The notes: generated by a model not told the origin, from the letters alone. Positions 1-12,246 are shown, numbered from the stretch's first letter. The stretch is 64,000 nucleotides of DNA from Blakeslea trispora (GCA_025331445.1 JAIWNE010000088.1:1-64000), one strand, 5' to 3'. Program-made: numbers and translations.

Positions 1-873
1 TGTAAACTTCTTAAAAAGTAAGGAATTAGGCCAGTTAATAAAAAAAAACTCAACTTTGAAGTCTCATCCAATAGAAATGATGACTTTATGGTTACTAGAC
101 AGTTTTTTTTCCTTGTTCGCGTCCGGTCAAGGCGAAAATTAAAATCAACATTTCCTGTTATTGTCGCGTCAATACATCACAATAACAAAAAGTTTTCATG
201 TTGAGAGAAGGAGAGAATTGATCGCGAAGTAAACTACAAAGAAGTAAAATTGCTTCCTGCCTCTTCAAAATTTGAGACGATTAAACTTGACAGACACATA
301 AAAACTGTCACGTGAATTTTTTAATGTTTTAAAGGCTTAGGCAGGCAAACTATCTACTTGAACTGGATGATAGAAGTTCTCAAAGTAATCTTTATCGTTT
401 AAAATTATTTTTGGGAATAATTGTCATTATCAAAAGGGCAGGTGAAAGTATATAATACATTTGGTTAAAATCATTTGGCAATCTATACAGCTCTTAGTGC
501 ACCAAGCTTAAGCAAAAAGAAAAGGAAAGCGAAATATTCGGAGGTAATAGTAAGTTGTCTTTAATGCGTCTTATTGGAGTCATAGCGAGCAATAATGTAC
601 ATCAAGTTTAGGAGAAAAAAACAAGAGAGGGCTTCTATAACAAGTTTAAAGTGAGTTTATATCACTTTTTCTCACTATCTCATCATTCAGATGGCTAACG
701 TGTTTAGTTGCAGTTATATATCAGTTACTAAAACTATCGTTTTTAGGCAAGTGTCCTTTTATCATATGCTTTGAAGCGAATCATATCTTTTCTATATAAC
801 AATACTTATGCCGTTTAATAAGAAATCCTTAAGTAATCCAACACTTTGTGAAGAAAAGAAAAAGACAATCTGC
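1..873. other. Left-edge intergenic stretch, no gene seen
   Basis: AT-rich sequence with no open frame of convincing length on either strand, no tRNA-like motif and no repeat with a partner elsewhere in the window. Confidence 0.5.
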
Positions 874-1327
874 TTAGAACTGTTCCTTAAGGTAAGATAT
901 CAAAACTACTTGTTGTGTTTTCTCTTTTAAATTAAGCAATTTGTGTCGATAGTTAAATTGCCCACTTGGAACTGTTAACAGTTGAGCTAATGTCTCAAAC
1001 ATTGGCTGTATTATTTCTCTTTCTACAAGCAAATCAAGCAAACAAGCTGTCTGATCTTGTTTTAAAAGTTGATGCAAAAGTTACATAGAAAAATAACTAC
1101 TTTTTAATAAAATTTCTTTTTTTTTTTGGTTGTTGTTGCACAATTACAAAGTGCTCTCTTACAATACAAGCTTGAGATGTAAGATGAATTTCTATAGGAG
1201 AAAATACATCATTTTTTAATAAATGAGATTTGAATCCTCTCCAGCACACTTGAAGCGAAGTCAAGAAAATCTTCAAGTTCGGCGAATCAGGACATATCGC
1301 TAAATGCTCTGATTTCACACTCATAAT
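874..1327 (-). CDS. Possible small unrecognised gene or gene remnant
   Basis: An ATG at 1327 opens a 76-codon frame (starting MSVKSEHLAI) that ends in a lysine-rich tail read from a poly-A run near 1100-1130. A second open piece of the same strand lies at 874-1077 and lacks its own ATG, so the two could be exons of one gene. Upstream of the ATG a pyrimidine tract plus CAG (about 1355) looks like a 3' splice site, so the true start may be further right. I recognise no domain. It could equally be a decayed fragment; nothing nearby suggests a role. Confidence 0.25.
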
Positions 1328-1524
1328 AGTTTTTTTTAGGGTCAACAGCCGATGGACTGCTGTAAAAAGTAAAATGACAACATCAAAAAAAGAAAATCTG
1401 TGTATAAATATGGTAATACAAATAAAAACAATCTTTTGAAGGTTATAAAGTAAAGCATAATCCAACAAGAGCGCTCTTCTCTTTTTCTTTATCCTCTTTT
1501 CTTAATTTTAATCATCACATAAAC

Positions 1525-3628
1525 ATGGGCTTTTGTATCTATTGTAATCAAAGTGTATACAGCAGCACAACTTGTCCAAAGTGTTACAGAACAATCAGTA
1601 GACCACTCTCCACCAGTGCAGAAGGCAGTAAGCCTCTCTTTCCTACACAAAAGATCCTAAGTCAAGCAAACTCTGATAAATGGCAAGATACGTAAGTATT
1701 CTGCTTTTCATGTACAAATATGAATATGTCATTTATACATGGATGCATTCTAGTTATGGAAAAAAAGCCATCTTTAACAGTGGCCTTGGTTCTCCTACCT
1801 CAACCACAAATACACCTAATCTAACAAGACCACAACGCAAAATGCCTCAATTCAATCGTCCTGAATCACCCCAACAGGCTCAATCACCAAAGTCTATTGA
1901 TAAATCGAAACTAAGCAGTAGTGCCAAGTGCTGTGCTCACTGCCAACAACCTCAAAACTCTTGGGCTGATTTGACCATGTATAACTCGCTTTACTATTGT
2001 AAAACTTGTTTAGAGCAAAAGCTTGCCTGGTAAGTTTTTCTCTTTTTTCTTTTTCTTTCTTTATAGTTAAAAAGTCTTTCTCCCTTTCATAGTCCTGGTT
2101 GTCATCAACCAGTGAATCGTACAGATGCTCAAGCATACTTTAGAGATCAAATATGGCATGTATCCTGTTTCCAATGCGATTATTGTAAGAATCCTTTAAA
2201 AACTATGTTGGCAACAGTTGACGGTGAAGGAAAACCATGCTGTCGCTCATGCCAATTAACTGAGGTCAATCGATTACAGCAAATGCCTTCACCCGGAAGT
2301 CCCAGTATATCTACACCTTTGCTGCCCTCTCTTACTTCTTCAAGATCAACCACTGTCACATCCTCAAGCAAACCAGGAGACAATCCTTATTTCCAATTAA
2401 AACGGTCCAGAAGAACTTCTATGTTTAGCACACCTAAAGAAGAAGAAACAAAGAGACATTCAATTGCTTCCATCACACAACGCATTGCATCTGCCACTCA
2501 AGCGACCAGCCCGCCCGAGGCTCTGTGCACCTCTCCTTCAACAATGACCGAACAAGATCTTAAAAAGGCTGCTGAGCCAAAAGAAAAGACATCACCCCGT
2601 CGAAAAAAAGTTGTCAAGAAACCATGCAAAGAATGTGGCCAACATGTCTTTAAGAAAGACTACCGTGGTCTTAGAATTCCTACTGGCGAATTGCTTTGTT
2701 TCCATAGCCATTGTTTACTTTGCGCCAAATGTAATCAAAAGTTTAATGGCTTGGAGTTTTGTACAGATGGTAAAAATTTTTACCATATTGAGGTAAGTTT
2801 TGCTTATTCTCACTATTTTCATACTTGTACTGATTTTGTTATATGTATAGTGTTCTGACATAGATACTGCGGCTGTACTACCTAGGCACAGCTCACCTTT
2901 GAGTGAAGATGAGGCGTTTCCTCGAACTCCCTCGCCTCAAAATGCAAACTTTGATGTTTTGTCAACTGAATCACCAAATTCTTTTGTATCCAAAATACCA
3001 AATGAGGACAAGAAAGCAACTAATACAGAAATACTGTGTAGCACATGTAGTCAACCTGTGACAGATACTTGTTTAGAACTTGCTGATCAATTTTATCATG
3101 CTGAAGTAAGTTTATACCATTTTTGATTATAACAAAAAAAAGGCCAACTCTAACTTGTCTTATTTACAGTGTCTTTTATGTGCTGGCTGCAACAAGACTG
3201 TACCTACTGATCGAAAGCTTTCCAAGATACAGGGCAAGCTCTACTGTGACCATTGCTCTTCAAATACAGGAAGCAAGAGAACAGGGCCCACTGGTCTCAA
3301 GATTGTCACAAAGCAAAAGACAGGCGAGGCATTGCCTAAACGAAATTCTATTACAACACCTTCTGATATCTTTAAATCAAGGACCAAAGGACTTCCTCGA
3401 CTCGGTGGTGTGCGTACATGTGCTCGATGTAATGAGAGTATGCCATTTTCCGATACACAACCTGGACCCAACGCAAGTCGATGGCATAAGAAATGTCTGA
3501 GATGTGCAGGATGTAGGAAACAGATGGACTCAGATGCGCATATGACTATCAATGAAGAGACTGGTCTCTGCCTTGTTCATTGCCGAGAATGCCTTGATGA
3601 AACTCCTAAACCAAGATTTGTTCGATAG
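1525..3628 (+). CDS. LIM-domain protein with four LIM zinc fingers
   Basis: Five exons keep one frame and give about 618 residues: 1525-1691, 1754-2029, 2093-2792, 2851-3105 and 3170-3628, all with GT-AG junctions. A short four-cysteine motif (residues about 4-20, CIYC...CPKC) opens the protein. LIM domains follow at about 114-180, 325-383, 450-505 and 550-610, each with the C-x2-C...H-x2-C-x2-C-x2-C pattern; several finger codons are completed across the splice sites, which supports the exon model. Between LIM 1 and 2 there is a Ser/Pro/Thr-rich basic linker. LIM modules bind proteins, usually in actin/adhesion or polarity complexes. There is no RhoGAP or homeodomain here, so this resembles the paxillin/Pxl1-like adaptor group only in general layout. 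The exact orthologue is uncertain. Confidence 0.88.
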
Positions 3629-4140
3629 GAAGCATACACATACATGTGCATTTATATATGTTTGCTTTAATAAAAAAAATTCTCTATATAAAAAAACAGG
3701 CATTGTTTAGATGTAAGAGTGTTGTTTTTACTAAATAAGAGGGTATTCTGGAATTTTGACACTTTTTGTGTAAATTCTAAATAATATCTCCGCGACTTTT
3801 TTTTTTTTGGTGTGCAGCAGAAACTGAATTCCTTGAATTGATGCCATATTCGGAAACGATTATATCCTCCTCTTTCCCCTTCACTTAAAGCATCTGGTAT
3901 GATCATGATGAAAGGCAAAGAGAAAAGAGACAGATTGGAGGAAAGACAGATGGATGAACAAAGCCTACTATATGGATGGATGGATGAATAAATGGATGGA
4001 TTTAATGGCAGCAATAAACAATACGTACAACTGTCCTCTAATCAGTCTCTTTCCATACGCCTACAAAGCCCATCACACATGTTTTCTTACAATTTCTTTC
4101 TTTTTTTTTTAAAAAAAATTACAGGGCGTAATTATTTCAA
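3629..4140. other. Intergenic region and probable 5' UTR intron of the L9 gene
   Basis: No gene is seen. It contains a TGGA microsatellite (about 3974-4000) and a self-complementary T10A8 block (4101-4118) followed directly by TTACAG. That AG lies 17 bp before the L9 start codon and looks like the 3' splice site of a leader intron, common in ribosomal-protein genes. Confidence 0.45.
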
Positions 4141-4701
4141 ATGAAGGATATCTACAAGTCTGACGAACTCACCATCCCCGAAGGTGTCAAGGTTTCCATC
4201 AAGTCCCGTAACGTTACTGTTGAAGGTCCCCGTGGTACTCTCACCAAGAACCTCCGTCACTTGAACATTGAGATCACTGTCAAGGGTGACAAGATCAACT
4301 TCGTTGTTCACCACGGTCTCCGTAAGCACGTTGCCTGTATCCGTACCGTCCGCTCTTTGATCAACAACATGATCACTGGTGTCACCAAGGGTTTCGAATA
4401 CAAAATGCGTTACGTCTACGCTCACTTTCCCATCAACGTTATCATCAACGATGCCGGAGATGCTGTCGAAATCCGTAACTTCTTGGGTCAAAAGGTTGTC
4501 TTCCACGTCAAGATGCGTGAAGGTGTCACCGTTGCCTCTTCCAAGGCCCAAAAGGATGAATTGGTCTTGACTGGTAACTCTCTCGAAGCCGTTTCTCAAT
4601 CTGCTGCTGATATCCAACAATCTTGTCTTGTCAAGAACAAGGATATCCGTAAGTTCTTGGATGGTATCTACGTTTCTGAACGTAACGTTTTGGAAGCTTA
4701 A
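4141..4701 (+). CDS. RPL9: 60S ribosomal protein L9 (uL6)
   Basis: A single uninterrupted coding exon of 186 codons starting [10 protein letters not shown]. The whole length matches the eukaryotic uL6/L9 family, including the N-terminal VEGPRGTL segment, the [18 protein letters not shown] segment and the C-terminal [15 protein letters not shown] signature. It sits at the base of the L7/L12 stalk of the large subunit. Codon use is strongly biased to C-ending and favoured codons (GTC, AAG, CGT), unlike most neighbours, as expected of a highly expressed gene. It is followed by TTTAATAAAA, a possible poly(A) signal, and converges on the AP-3 mu gene. Confidence 0.97.
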   Translation: MKDIYKSDELTIPEGVKVSIKSRNVTVEGPRGTLTKNLRHLNIEITVKGDKINFVVHHGLRKHVACIRTVRSLINNMITGVTKGFEYKMRYVYAHFPINVIINDAGDAVEIRNFLGQKVVFHVKMREGVTVASSKAQKDELVLTGNSLEAVSQSAADIQQSCLVKNKDIRKFLDGIYVSERNVLEA

Positions 4702-4860
4702 ATTGCTTTCCTTTCTCTCACTGTTTTAATAAAAAAAAAGGAAAAATAGAGAATAAAAAAAAAACTCTTTTTTTTTCTTTATGTGTGTGTGTATTTATGT
4801 GCGTACTTGATGGATATAGATATAAGAATACGAAAATATAGTTTAATGATGATTTACAAA

Positions 4861-6682
4861 TCAAGTTCTAATGTGAATTTTGCCTGCTTTTGTCATGCTT
4901 CTAACACCTTTGTAAGGCTTATAAGCCTCATGGAAAATACGGAGACTGTCCACCTTAAGACCTGAAACAGAATACATATTAATTTGAAATTCAAGGCCTA
5001 TGCTCATGCCTAATTCGGGGTTTTCCTCACTATCACAATCCACAAGTTAGAAATATTACTACAAAAGACCACCGCTTCTCTCGTCATCATCTCTTTTTTT
5101 CTCTCTTACCTTGTACTGAATGTACCAGAAAGAACAGGTGCTCTATCCCTTAATGATAATTTACCAATTTCCCATCGAATTGTCTATACAGATTTGATTC
5201 AAATTTTGCCCCTTCAAAAGGATACTGTTAAGAAAAAAAAAAGGGTAAAGTCACTTACCTTATTTACAGGGTCGTACATGTATTGACCAAAACTACAGGT
5301 AGCATTGACACTACTTGTGCTTTTTGGAACAGGCAAGATCAATACTACTTTTTCAATAGGTTTGCCATCTGTCGATCTTGGATGCACTGTGATATCAAAT
5401 CGACCTCCATTCTTTGTAGGCAAAATCTGTGGTTTTACTTGAATAGGTATAGCTTGAAAGGGTGATAAAGAAGCTCGATAAGACATGAGCTTGAACTGAC
5501 CATCTGGAGGCACAAATGACAATACTTTTTCACTGTCCCATTTGCGATATCTAAAGATGTTCATTCCCTATTTCTTTAGATAGTCTGCTGCATCAATGAA
5601 GCTGCCTATATTCTAACTTGCCTTACACAGGGATGAAAACTAACATCATCGATTACTTTAGCATTGACAAAGTTGAGTGATAAATCTGGCATGCCTGACA
5701 ATTTGCAATTGGTCTGAACTGAACCATGAGCCTCACATGATACTACTGTACCATTTCTAATCTCTATTCAATCAGTCGTCTACACACACACAAAAAACAA
5801 TACCTCTTCCTTTTCTTCTTTCTTCACTTACGCTGCAATAGTAGCATCAATTTCCTCAATCATATCAAAATAGATTTCGTTTTGAGTATACTTGACACCT
5901 GCCTTCCTCCAAGGTATATTTGACATGTTTTGAGGCAATTTGGGTGTCACACTAATCATTTATCAAATGTTATCCTAGCCTGCCTACATTAAGCAATACA
6001 GAAACTAACTTACCCTGCTACTGCTCCTACTGTAGTCATCATCTTGTTGATGATAGTAGGTGGTACAATAATTTCCTTTAAAGCATTAGGCTCTGTCGTC
6101 AGGGGATAACCATAATCCATCATTTCTTCTAATAACTAATGCCATACAAATCAGTGCCTTATAAAACTCTCCTTTTTTTTTTTACCTGATAAACGATTAC
6201 AAAGTTTTCTCGAATAGACGATTCAGACACGTCACCCAAATAATCGGTCAACACATCAATAATACGATGAATAAACTCAAACACAAGCATGGGGTCCACT
6301 AGATAGATTGGATAAATTGGCCTGCTGCTATCTCTATAGAACAGACTTACCTTCTCGCTCGACAGGACAAAGCCAAGTCAGATCGTCTCGCAAGACGTTT
6401 AATAACCAATACTTGTTTGTCTCTAATACCGGAGGCACATCTTCTCGGGTAAAGTAAATCTCTTTTGTGGCTGTATTGTTCTTTGTAAGTGATCCGGGAG
6501 TAGAGCTGAGAAACTTGGCACACTCGTCATTAAACACATCAACAATCTGTCTTGAAATGATGCCTCGCCAATGCTTTTCAATGATAATCTTTCTAAACGA
6601 TGTTTCTGCTTAACAAACCGAAATACAGTCCAATTTCCTCTAGTTACCCTTGATTATTTAACACAAAGAGCGAGTTTATCAT
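4861..6682 (-). CDS. APM3: AP-3 adaptor complex subunit mu
   Basis: A multi-exon gene read right to left. The first exons are 6682-6648, 6592-6351 and 6298-6186, and a further one starts at 6135. The joined start reads MINSLFVLNNQG then KIIIEKHW, aligning position by position with the longin-like N terminus of AP-3 mu. Later exons give NIPWRKAGVKY, LSGMPDLSL, the WDSEKVLSFVPPDG motif of the mu homology domain and the closing SGLKVDSL...AYKPYKGVR...KAGKIHIRT. That C terminus is typical of AP-3 mu rather than AP-1, AP-2 or AP-4. AP-3 sorts cargo from Golgi/endosomes to the vacuole, with mu binding tyrosine-based signals. Length is about 415 residues, as usual. The ends overlap no neighbour; L9 is tail to tail. 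Confidence 0.93.
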
Positions 6683-6865
6683 AATAGACGCGAAACAAAT
6701 AAAAAAAAAAGCAAGTTAAAACAAAAGAGGAGAACATAGCCCGCTTATCCATTTTTGGCAATCTTCTTTCGTGCCAAAAAACAATCCGAACTTTGAGTCA
6801 AAAGAATGTCCTTTTATTTTTTTTTGCTTGGTGTCACAAAGTTTTTTTTTTCTTGTCATGATATT

Positions 6866-9017
6866 ATGCCTGAAAACTTATCGTCTGTAGAAAATATTAC
6901 AACAGATCAGCCTTTAGAAACCGATAGTGATCTCTTGAATATTGACAGAAATGAAGAGTAAGGCGCATAACAGTCTATTGGTGTTTAACTGACAAACAAA
7001 CTGCTTTAGTTATCAAGCTGTGCTTAAAGCACTTGAGATCTTGAAACGTCAACAACAGAAGGCAGTTGACGATCTCGATTCTTTAAAGAATCTCAAGTCT
7101 AGTGCACTTGAAGATCCTTATGCTTTCTTGTCTAGTCTAAAACATGCAAGTAGCACAATAGGCTCAACTCGACCTTTTCTATTGACTCCCTTCTTTTTTT
7201 TTAAAAAAAAATGTATATAGAAGCAGAAATCGAAGTTGCCTAGACTACAAAAAGTGATTTCTGTACCCAGTATCGATTGGGGACGGTATCGGTTTTTGCC
7301 TGAATCTCGTCTTGCTGAACAGACAGTGGCTTTATGTGATTTGACACAGCAATATATAAATCAAGCAAGAAAGCCTACATTTTGTGTAATGATGCGTCTA
7401 TAGCGTATATGTATACTGTATTCATCATTCGCTTGATAGAATATACTCGATACCTCTTATTCAATAGACCATGTTTCCAATCCAGCTACACCTACACTTG
7501 CTAAAACAATGCAACACGAACTACAAAAAGCAACACAAGCTATGCGACAAATTCCCTCACGAGCTAACTCCGTATCGGACTTTTCAGAAGATGAAGATAC
7601 AGACAGTATGGCTACAAAGACAACTCCTTCAACACAACATAGTAGACGAGCAGGCAAGACATGCTCAGGCAAAGGTAGAGGCAAACGAAGGACATCTGTC
7701 ATTCAGACAAGTACAGAAAAAGACTTGCAGGCAAGTTCAATGGATATGTCAGAAACTGAAAGGTAAAACTTTATTATCATATGCATTAGAATGATTCAAA
7801 CCCTTCCCTTTTGTTCTCTGATTTAGCCCTACTGTATCTCGACTTCAATCGATTGAACCTCGTACACCAGATGATTACAGTTCAATGGAATCAGCGAATA
7901 ATGTAAGACAAACATGGCTTGATGGAGGGATGGAGGGAGGGTTTTCTTACTCTTTTTTTTTTTCTATTTCCTGTAGGAAGATAAGTCACAAACATTCAAA
8001 CAGCCATGGACAGACGAAGAACAGGTAATAACGCCATCAATCAAAACAAAATCAGCCATTCATCGTTGCTTTAGGCTCGACTTCAAGAACTGCTGATTAC
8101 ATTCCCGGATGAACCAGTTCAGGCACAACGATTCAACAAGATCTCAAAAGCATTAGGCACACGAACACCCAGGCAAGTCGCCAGTCGAGTCCAAAAGTAC
8201 TTTATAAAACTGGCCAAAATGGGATTACCTGTACCTGGCCGTATTACTATTCCGGTAAGTAAGTTGACACATCAGAAAACAAAACAACTCACTAGCATTC
8301 ATCAGCCTTCCTATATGCCAAAATCGGAACAATCGAGTCAACAGAAACTCAAAATGAAGGCCAAATCAAAAGCATATACCAAAACAGGCCGCATCACCAA
8401 ACCCTCAAGTTCTGCCCGGTCTTCCAATTCTAATGTAGGCTTCAACAGTGTCGTGTCTGGTGGTATCACAACATCACGGATATCAGGAGCACATTATGTC
8501 ATGTCTCACGGTCCTCCTGCTGCCTTGATGTCTGATGATGAAGAAGACTCTGATGTGAAGGAAATGATGCGAACAGTGAATAATGTAATATATATACATG
8601 TGTTTATATCAAGATACTTATGATAGAATAGGGTACATCAGAGGCATCGGATGTAGTAATACATGAAGGTTATGCTGTAAGTTAAATCGAGATAGTCAAG
8701 TATTCCAAACTCATTGATCTATTGTCTAGTGTGATGGCTGCGGTGCAGAACCTATTGTGGGTGTGCTCTATAAATGTACAGTGTGTGATGTGAGTGAAGA
8801 AGTCGATTTATGCAGCAGTTGTATGGAGAAAGGCAACTTCACAAACGGTAAGCTTAGATTTCTTCAACATGCTCCATATTCATATTTCTATTTAGATCAT
8901 CATACATTAGACCATACATTCGAGGCAGTTCGTACAGCCAATCCACTTCCTTACTATGCAGATAATGATTACAAGTCATTGGAACATTTAGGAGAATATA
9001 GTTATCTAGATTTTTAG
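6866..9017 (+). CDS. ZZZ3-like protein: SANT/Myb-type domain plus ZZ zinc finger
   Basis: About ten exons, roughly 530 residues. Exon 1 (6866-6957) joins at 7010, giving [21 protein letters not shown] central SANT-like domain (near 7990-8250) contains [27 protein letters not shown] and [18 protein letters not shown], the signature of human ZZZ3. A C-terminal ZZ finger (8730-8850, CDGCG...CTVC...CSSC) is followed by HTLDHTF, supplying the histidines. Family knowledge: ZZZ3 is a subunit of the ATAC histone acetyltransferase complex and its ZZ finger reads the histone H3 tail. The intron after 7143 seems to use a GC donor (GCAAGT), since only that keeps frame. Low-complexity Ser/Lys linkers separate the domains. 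The gene lies head to head with AP-3 mu, about 180 bp between starts. Confidence 0.85.
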
Positions 9018-9059
9018 ATAAATAAGAAAAGAAGCTTTCATCTATTTTACAATGTCTAA

Positions 9060-9140
9060 AATTAAGAAAAAAGTATAATAATAATAATAATAATAATAAG
9101 AAGAAAGAATAAGTGAAGGAAAAAAAAAAGGGGGGGGGTA
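9060..9140. repeat. Simple repeats: (AAT)n followed by A and G runs
   Basis: An ATA/AAT trinucleotide array (about 9075-9100) is followed by A10 and G9 runs (about 9120-9138), between the tail-to-tail ends of the ZZZ3-like and HAL4-like genes. Confidence 0.7.
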
Positions 9141-9141
9141 T

Positions 9142-10389
9142 TTACAGATGATAAGAAGATGCATGTTTTTTAAGATGATGATGATGACGTTGAGAAGAAT
9201 CGATATTGTTGTCACAGACTTGAATAGATTGAACCCAATCGTTTTGTAAGGCTTGTTCTGCTGTAATACGTGTATCTGGATTAGGGTCCAAGAGTTGATA
9301 GAGTAATTGTCGGATTGGATCAGGGAATTTCTTGAAATTAGGAAATCCATGCGCTGGCCAGTGTCGCAAATAAAGTCGGAATTCTCTATCCATACGCTTA
9401 TCAGCCCGTACCCAGACATGTCCACCACGCCACATGGAATACATCACAATGCCAGCCGACCATATATCCAATTTTGAACCCCAGTAGGCATGATCTTTCT
9501 CAAATGCTTCAGGTGCAATATAAGGTTCAGACCCAACTAAACCATGGCTCTTGTGACCCGTCTTCTCCCAAGCGCATCGAAACACATCCGAAACACCAAA
9601 ATCAGTAATTTTTAATTTTCCATCTAAAGTCAGCAATAGGTTTTCCGGTTTGATGTCTCGATGGGCCACACCTACCGAGTGAAGATAGGCTAAACCCATC
9701 ATCATCTGTTTGAAGCAACAGGCCATCTCGATTTCGGACATATGCTCAGACATGATGGCAGAGAACAAATCGCCGCCAGGACAGTATTCCATCACAGTAC
9801 AGTATCGATTTTGATCGTCCATCACTAGATCAATGGTTTCAACAATGTTTGTGTGACGAAAGGTAGAAGAAATACAGAATTCGCTTGTCAACTTCTTCAT
9901 GTAGTCTTTTTCTGTCTCATTCTTGTTGCGCTTTCGAAATTGCTTGATGGCATAGAGCTTGGATGGTTCATCTTTGCTGGCTGACATCATTTTCTTACTG
10001 CGACAGACAGAGATGATGGCAGTAGAACCTTTGCCTAGACGTTTGTAACACTCACCATAGTCTCGAAGACTACCTGTATTCATTCGATGAAGTTTGGTGG
10101 TACCTGTGGTAGAGGAAGGTGGGTTGTTTGAGTCACTGTTGATGGTGTGTCGGGAAGGTGACGGAGATAGTTGAAGCGGGCTTGATGGCTCAGTGGATCT
10201 TTTTGATTGGCTCTGCTGATGATGGTGAAGTTGTTTAAAGAACCAGTTTTTTCCTTCTTCAAAGGTAGTATCAGTAGCTGAAGAAGCCACTGAAGAGTCT
10301 CTTGAATTTCTTCGACTACTCTGAGCAGAACTACTCTTTCCAGCAGTAGACTTGTGAGTGATATGAAGAATAGTTGACAGGTGCACCAT
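9142..10389 (-). CDS. HAL4/SAT4-family serine/threonine protein kinase
   Basis: A single exon of 415 codons from the ATG at 10389. A Ser/Thr/Gln-rich N-terminal region (about residues 1-90) precedes a complete kinase domain (about 98-385). Visible motifs are the glycine loop LGKGSTAIISVCR, the catalytic lysine in YAIKQF, HRDIKPENLL, DFGVSDVF and GSEPYIAPE, with WGSKLDIWSAGIV after it. The pattern of loop and activation segment (long insert after YAIKQF, GSEPYIAPE) fits the fungal HAL/NPR/SAT4 group, which controls plasma-membrane transporters and K+/Na+ balance in yeast. The C terminus is histidine-rich. It could be any paralogue within this group. All catalytic residues appear intact. Confidence 0.88.
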   Translation of the reverse strand: MVHLSTILHITHKSTAGKSSSAQSSRRNSRDSSVASSATDTTFEEGKNWFFKQLHHHQQSQSKRSTEPSSPLQLSPSPSRHTINSDSNNPPSSTTGTTKLHRMNTGSLRDYGECYKRLGKGSTAIISVCRSKKMMSASKDEPSKLYAIKQFRKRNKNETEKDYMKKLTSEFCISSTFRHTNIVETIDLVMDDQNRYCTVMEYCPGGDLFSAIMSEHMSEIEMACCFKQMMMGLAYLHSVGVAHRDIKPENLLLTLDGKLKITDFGVSDVFRCAWEKTGHKSHGLVGSEPYIAPEAFEKDHAYWGSKLDIWSAGIVMYSMWRGGHVWVRADKRMDREFRLYLRHWPAHGFPNFKKFPDPIRQLLYQLLDPNPDTRITAEQALQNDWVQSIQVCDNNIDSSQRHHHHLKKHASSYHL

Positions 10390-12246
10390 CTAATTTTGTT
10401 TTTGCCTTGTTTTCAATCCAGTGTGATCACAAAAGAAAGAGAGGGGACTGCTAAATTATGACTACAACAAAGAGGGGGGATATAAAGAAAGAGAGAAAGA
10501 GAGAAATAAAAGAATATTGGATTTTATAATAAAAAAAAAAAATTAAGTGTGCAGATTCAGCCTGTAAATAATATGTATTAATATGGAGAAAAAAGTTTTT
10601 TTTTTTTTGGATCAGCTAAATAAACGAAAAAAGGAAAAAAAAACAAAAATCAGTGTCCATTTCATCGGTCTCTCAATCTTAATTTGGCGGCTTTGCTTGA
10701 TTCCACTCATAATTTTGACATATGTCAATCATCATTGTTATTTTATTGTGGCTTATCTAGGTACCTGATGATGGGAGTAAAGGGAGAGAAATGACTTTTC
10801 TAAGCGTTCAAGACAATAAAAGAGAGCGACTCAACTGTTGTTTCTATCATCCAAAGTTAGCAACAAAGTAGAAGACATACATTATGGTCTGCAAAGAAGG
10901 TCACTTATTTTAAGCGGCGAGTAAGCAGTTTAAACCTTTTCTAGTTTCTCAGAGCGAGAGAGAGCGAGAGAGAGAGAAAACGGGAAACGCTGTGCCTATG
11001 CCATGAATAATTTTTTCTTGAAACTAAGCAATAAAATGATGTTTAAATCAACTATAAATTTGGAACAAATTGACTTGCCAAAAGAGAATAAATGCATGCT
11101 TAAGAAAAGAGGCATGAGCAAGGCGCTATCCATTAGTTGATTTAGTAAACAACAACAGAAACAAACTTGACACTTCAAGAGTAAAATTTGCTTTAATTGA
11201 GAGATACTTGTTTACTGAAGCTATGCAGTAGTTGCTCAATTTAAAAGCATATAATGTAAGAGTATATAATATAAGAGTAGCATCTCTCAAGAACATAAAT
11301 CCTCTTGAATAAAACGAATAATGTATACATCCTAACAGCCCAACAGTAGTCAAGTAAATGTCTTTGGTTTATCATCAAGCCCCACCACCAACAGACATTT
11401 GTTGGCAAACATGATACAAAGGCAATCATTAGCAAGAGGTGCAAGCGGTATGTATTGCATATCATAAAAAAAAAAGCTGAAAATACAGCAGTGACATGAT
11501 AAGAAACAAGTTCTGAATTAGTGGATGGTTTTCTTTTTGCTAGATAAACAAATTCGAGTTCTTTTCTGCTATTTAAACTCATGTTCAAGATACCCTTCCC
11601 AATTAGCAAAAGATTCTTCTTTTGTCTTGACTTTCTATATTCTTCTTGGAAATACCCTTGGTAGAGAATAGCTCTATTGTGTCTACAATCACATGCAATT
11701 ATTGGTTGGCATTGAAGAAACAATAAGCACTTTTTTTTTGCGGCAGAAACACAGTTCTGTATCCTCATACTACTCGAGTAAAAAAAAAAAAAAAAATTAA
11801 TGCTTGATTTTATATTGCTGTTATTATAAGAAGAATTGAATTGCTTTATTATGTCGTGCAAAAGAAGGCTTTTCTGGACCTGAACTGAACACGATCAGCT
11901 CAAGAAATTCATAGTGAAATTTCGGTAAAATTAAGAAGGATGATAAAAAAAAAAAAGAGTTTTATTGTATTACCATGTTCGACTGTTGCCTTCATTTTCC
12001 TTACATAATCTTGTGGCTTACTTGACAGTGAGCTAGTTTTGTTCTTCCTTAAGGTTGTTTGTTCCATGCTATCACTTTAAGCTACAGAAATAGCTTTTCT
12101 CTATTAAAGTTAGACTCTTTATTTTCAAAAGAAATGTTGCTAAAGACGAAATAAAGACTAAAAGAAAGAGAGAGAGAGAAAAATACATAAATGTGCCTTA
12201 AATTTCCTTACAAAGTTAAAGAAGAGAGAGAGAGAGAGAGTAATCG
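10390..12246. other. Long intergenic region, GA-rich tracts, no convincing gene
   Basis: Contains GA microsatellites (about 10485-10505, 10950-10977, 12163-12180, 12223-12240) and poly-A runs. One long minus-strand frame (11241-11861) is mostly hydrophobic low complexity read through A/T runs and is not supported as a gene. The right part of the kinase upstream region (10390-10600) may hold its promoter. Confidence 0.5.

Noticed and set aside
3974..4000. TGGA repeat as a regulatory element
   Set aside because: Simple microsatellite; a similar CATC repeat sits in the uL15 intron, and nothing links either to regulation.
4132..4620. 162-codon frame opposite the L9 gene
   Set aside because: A shadow of the strongly biased codons of RPL9 on the other strand.
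11241..11861. 206-codon minus-strand frame
   Set aside because: Composition is poly-Phe/Lys read from A/T runs plus hydrophobic low complexity; no domain and no promoter or splice support.
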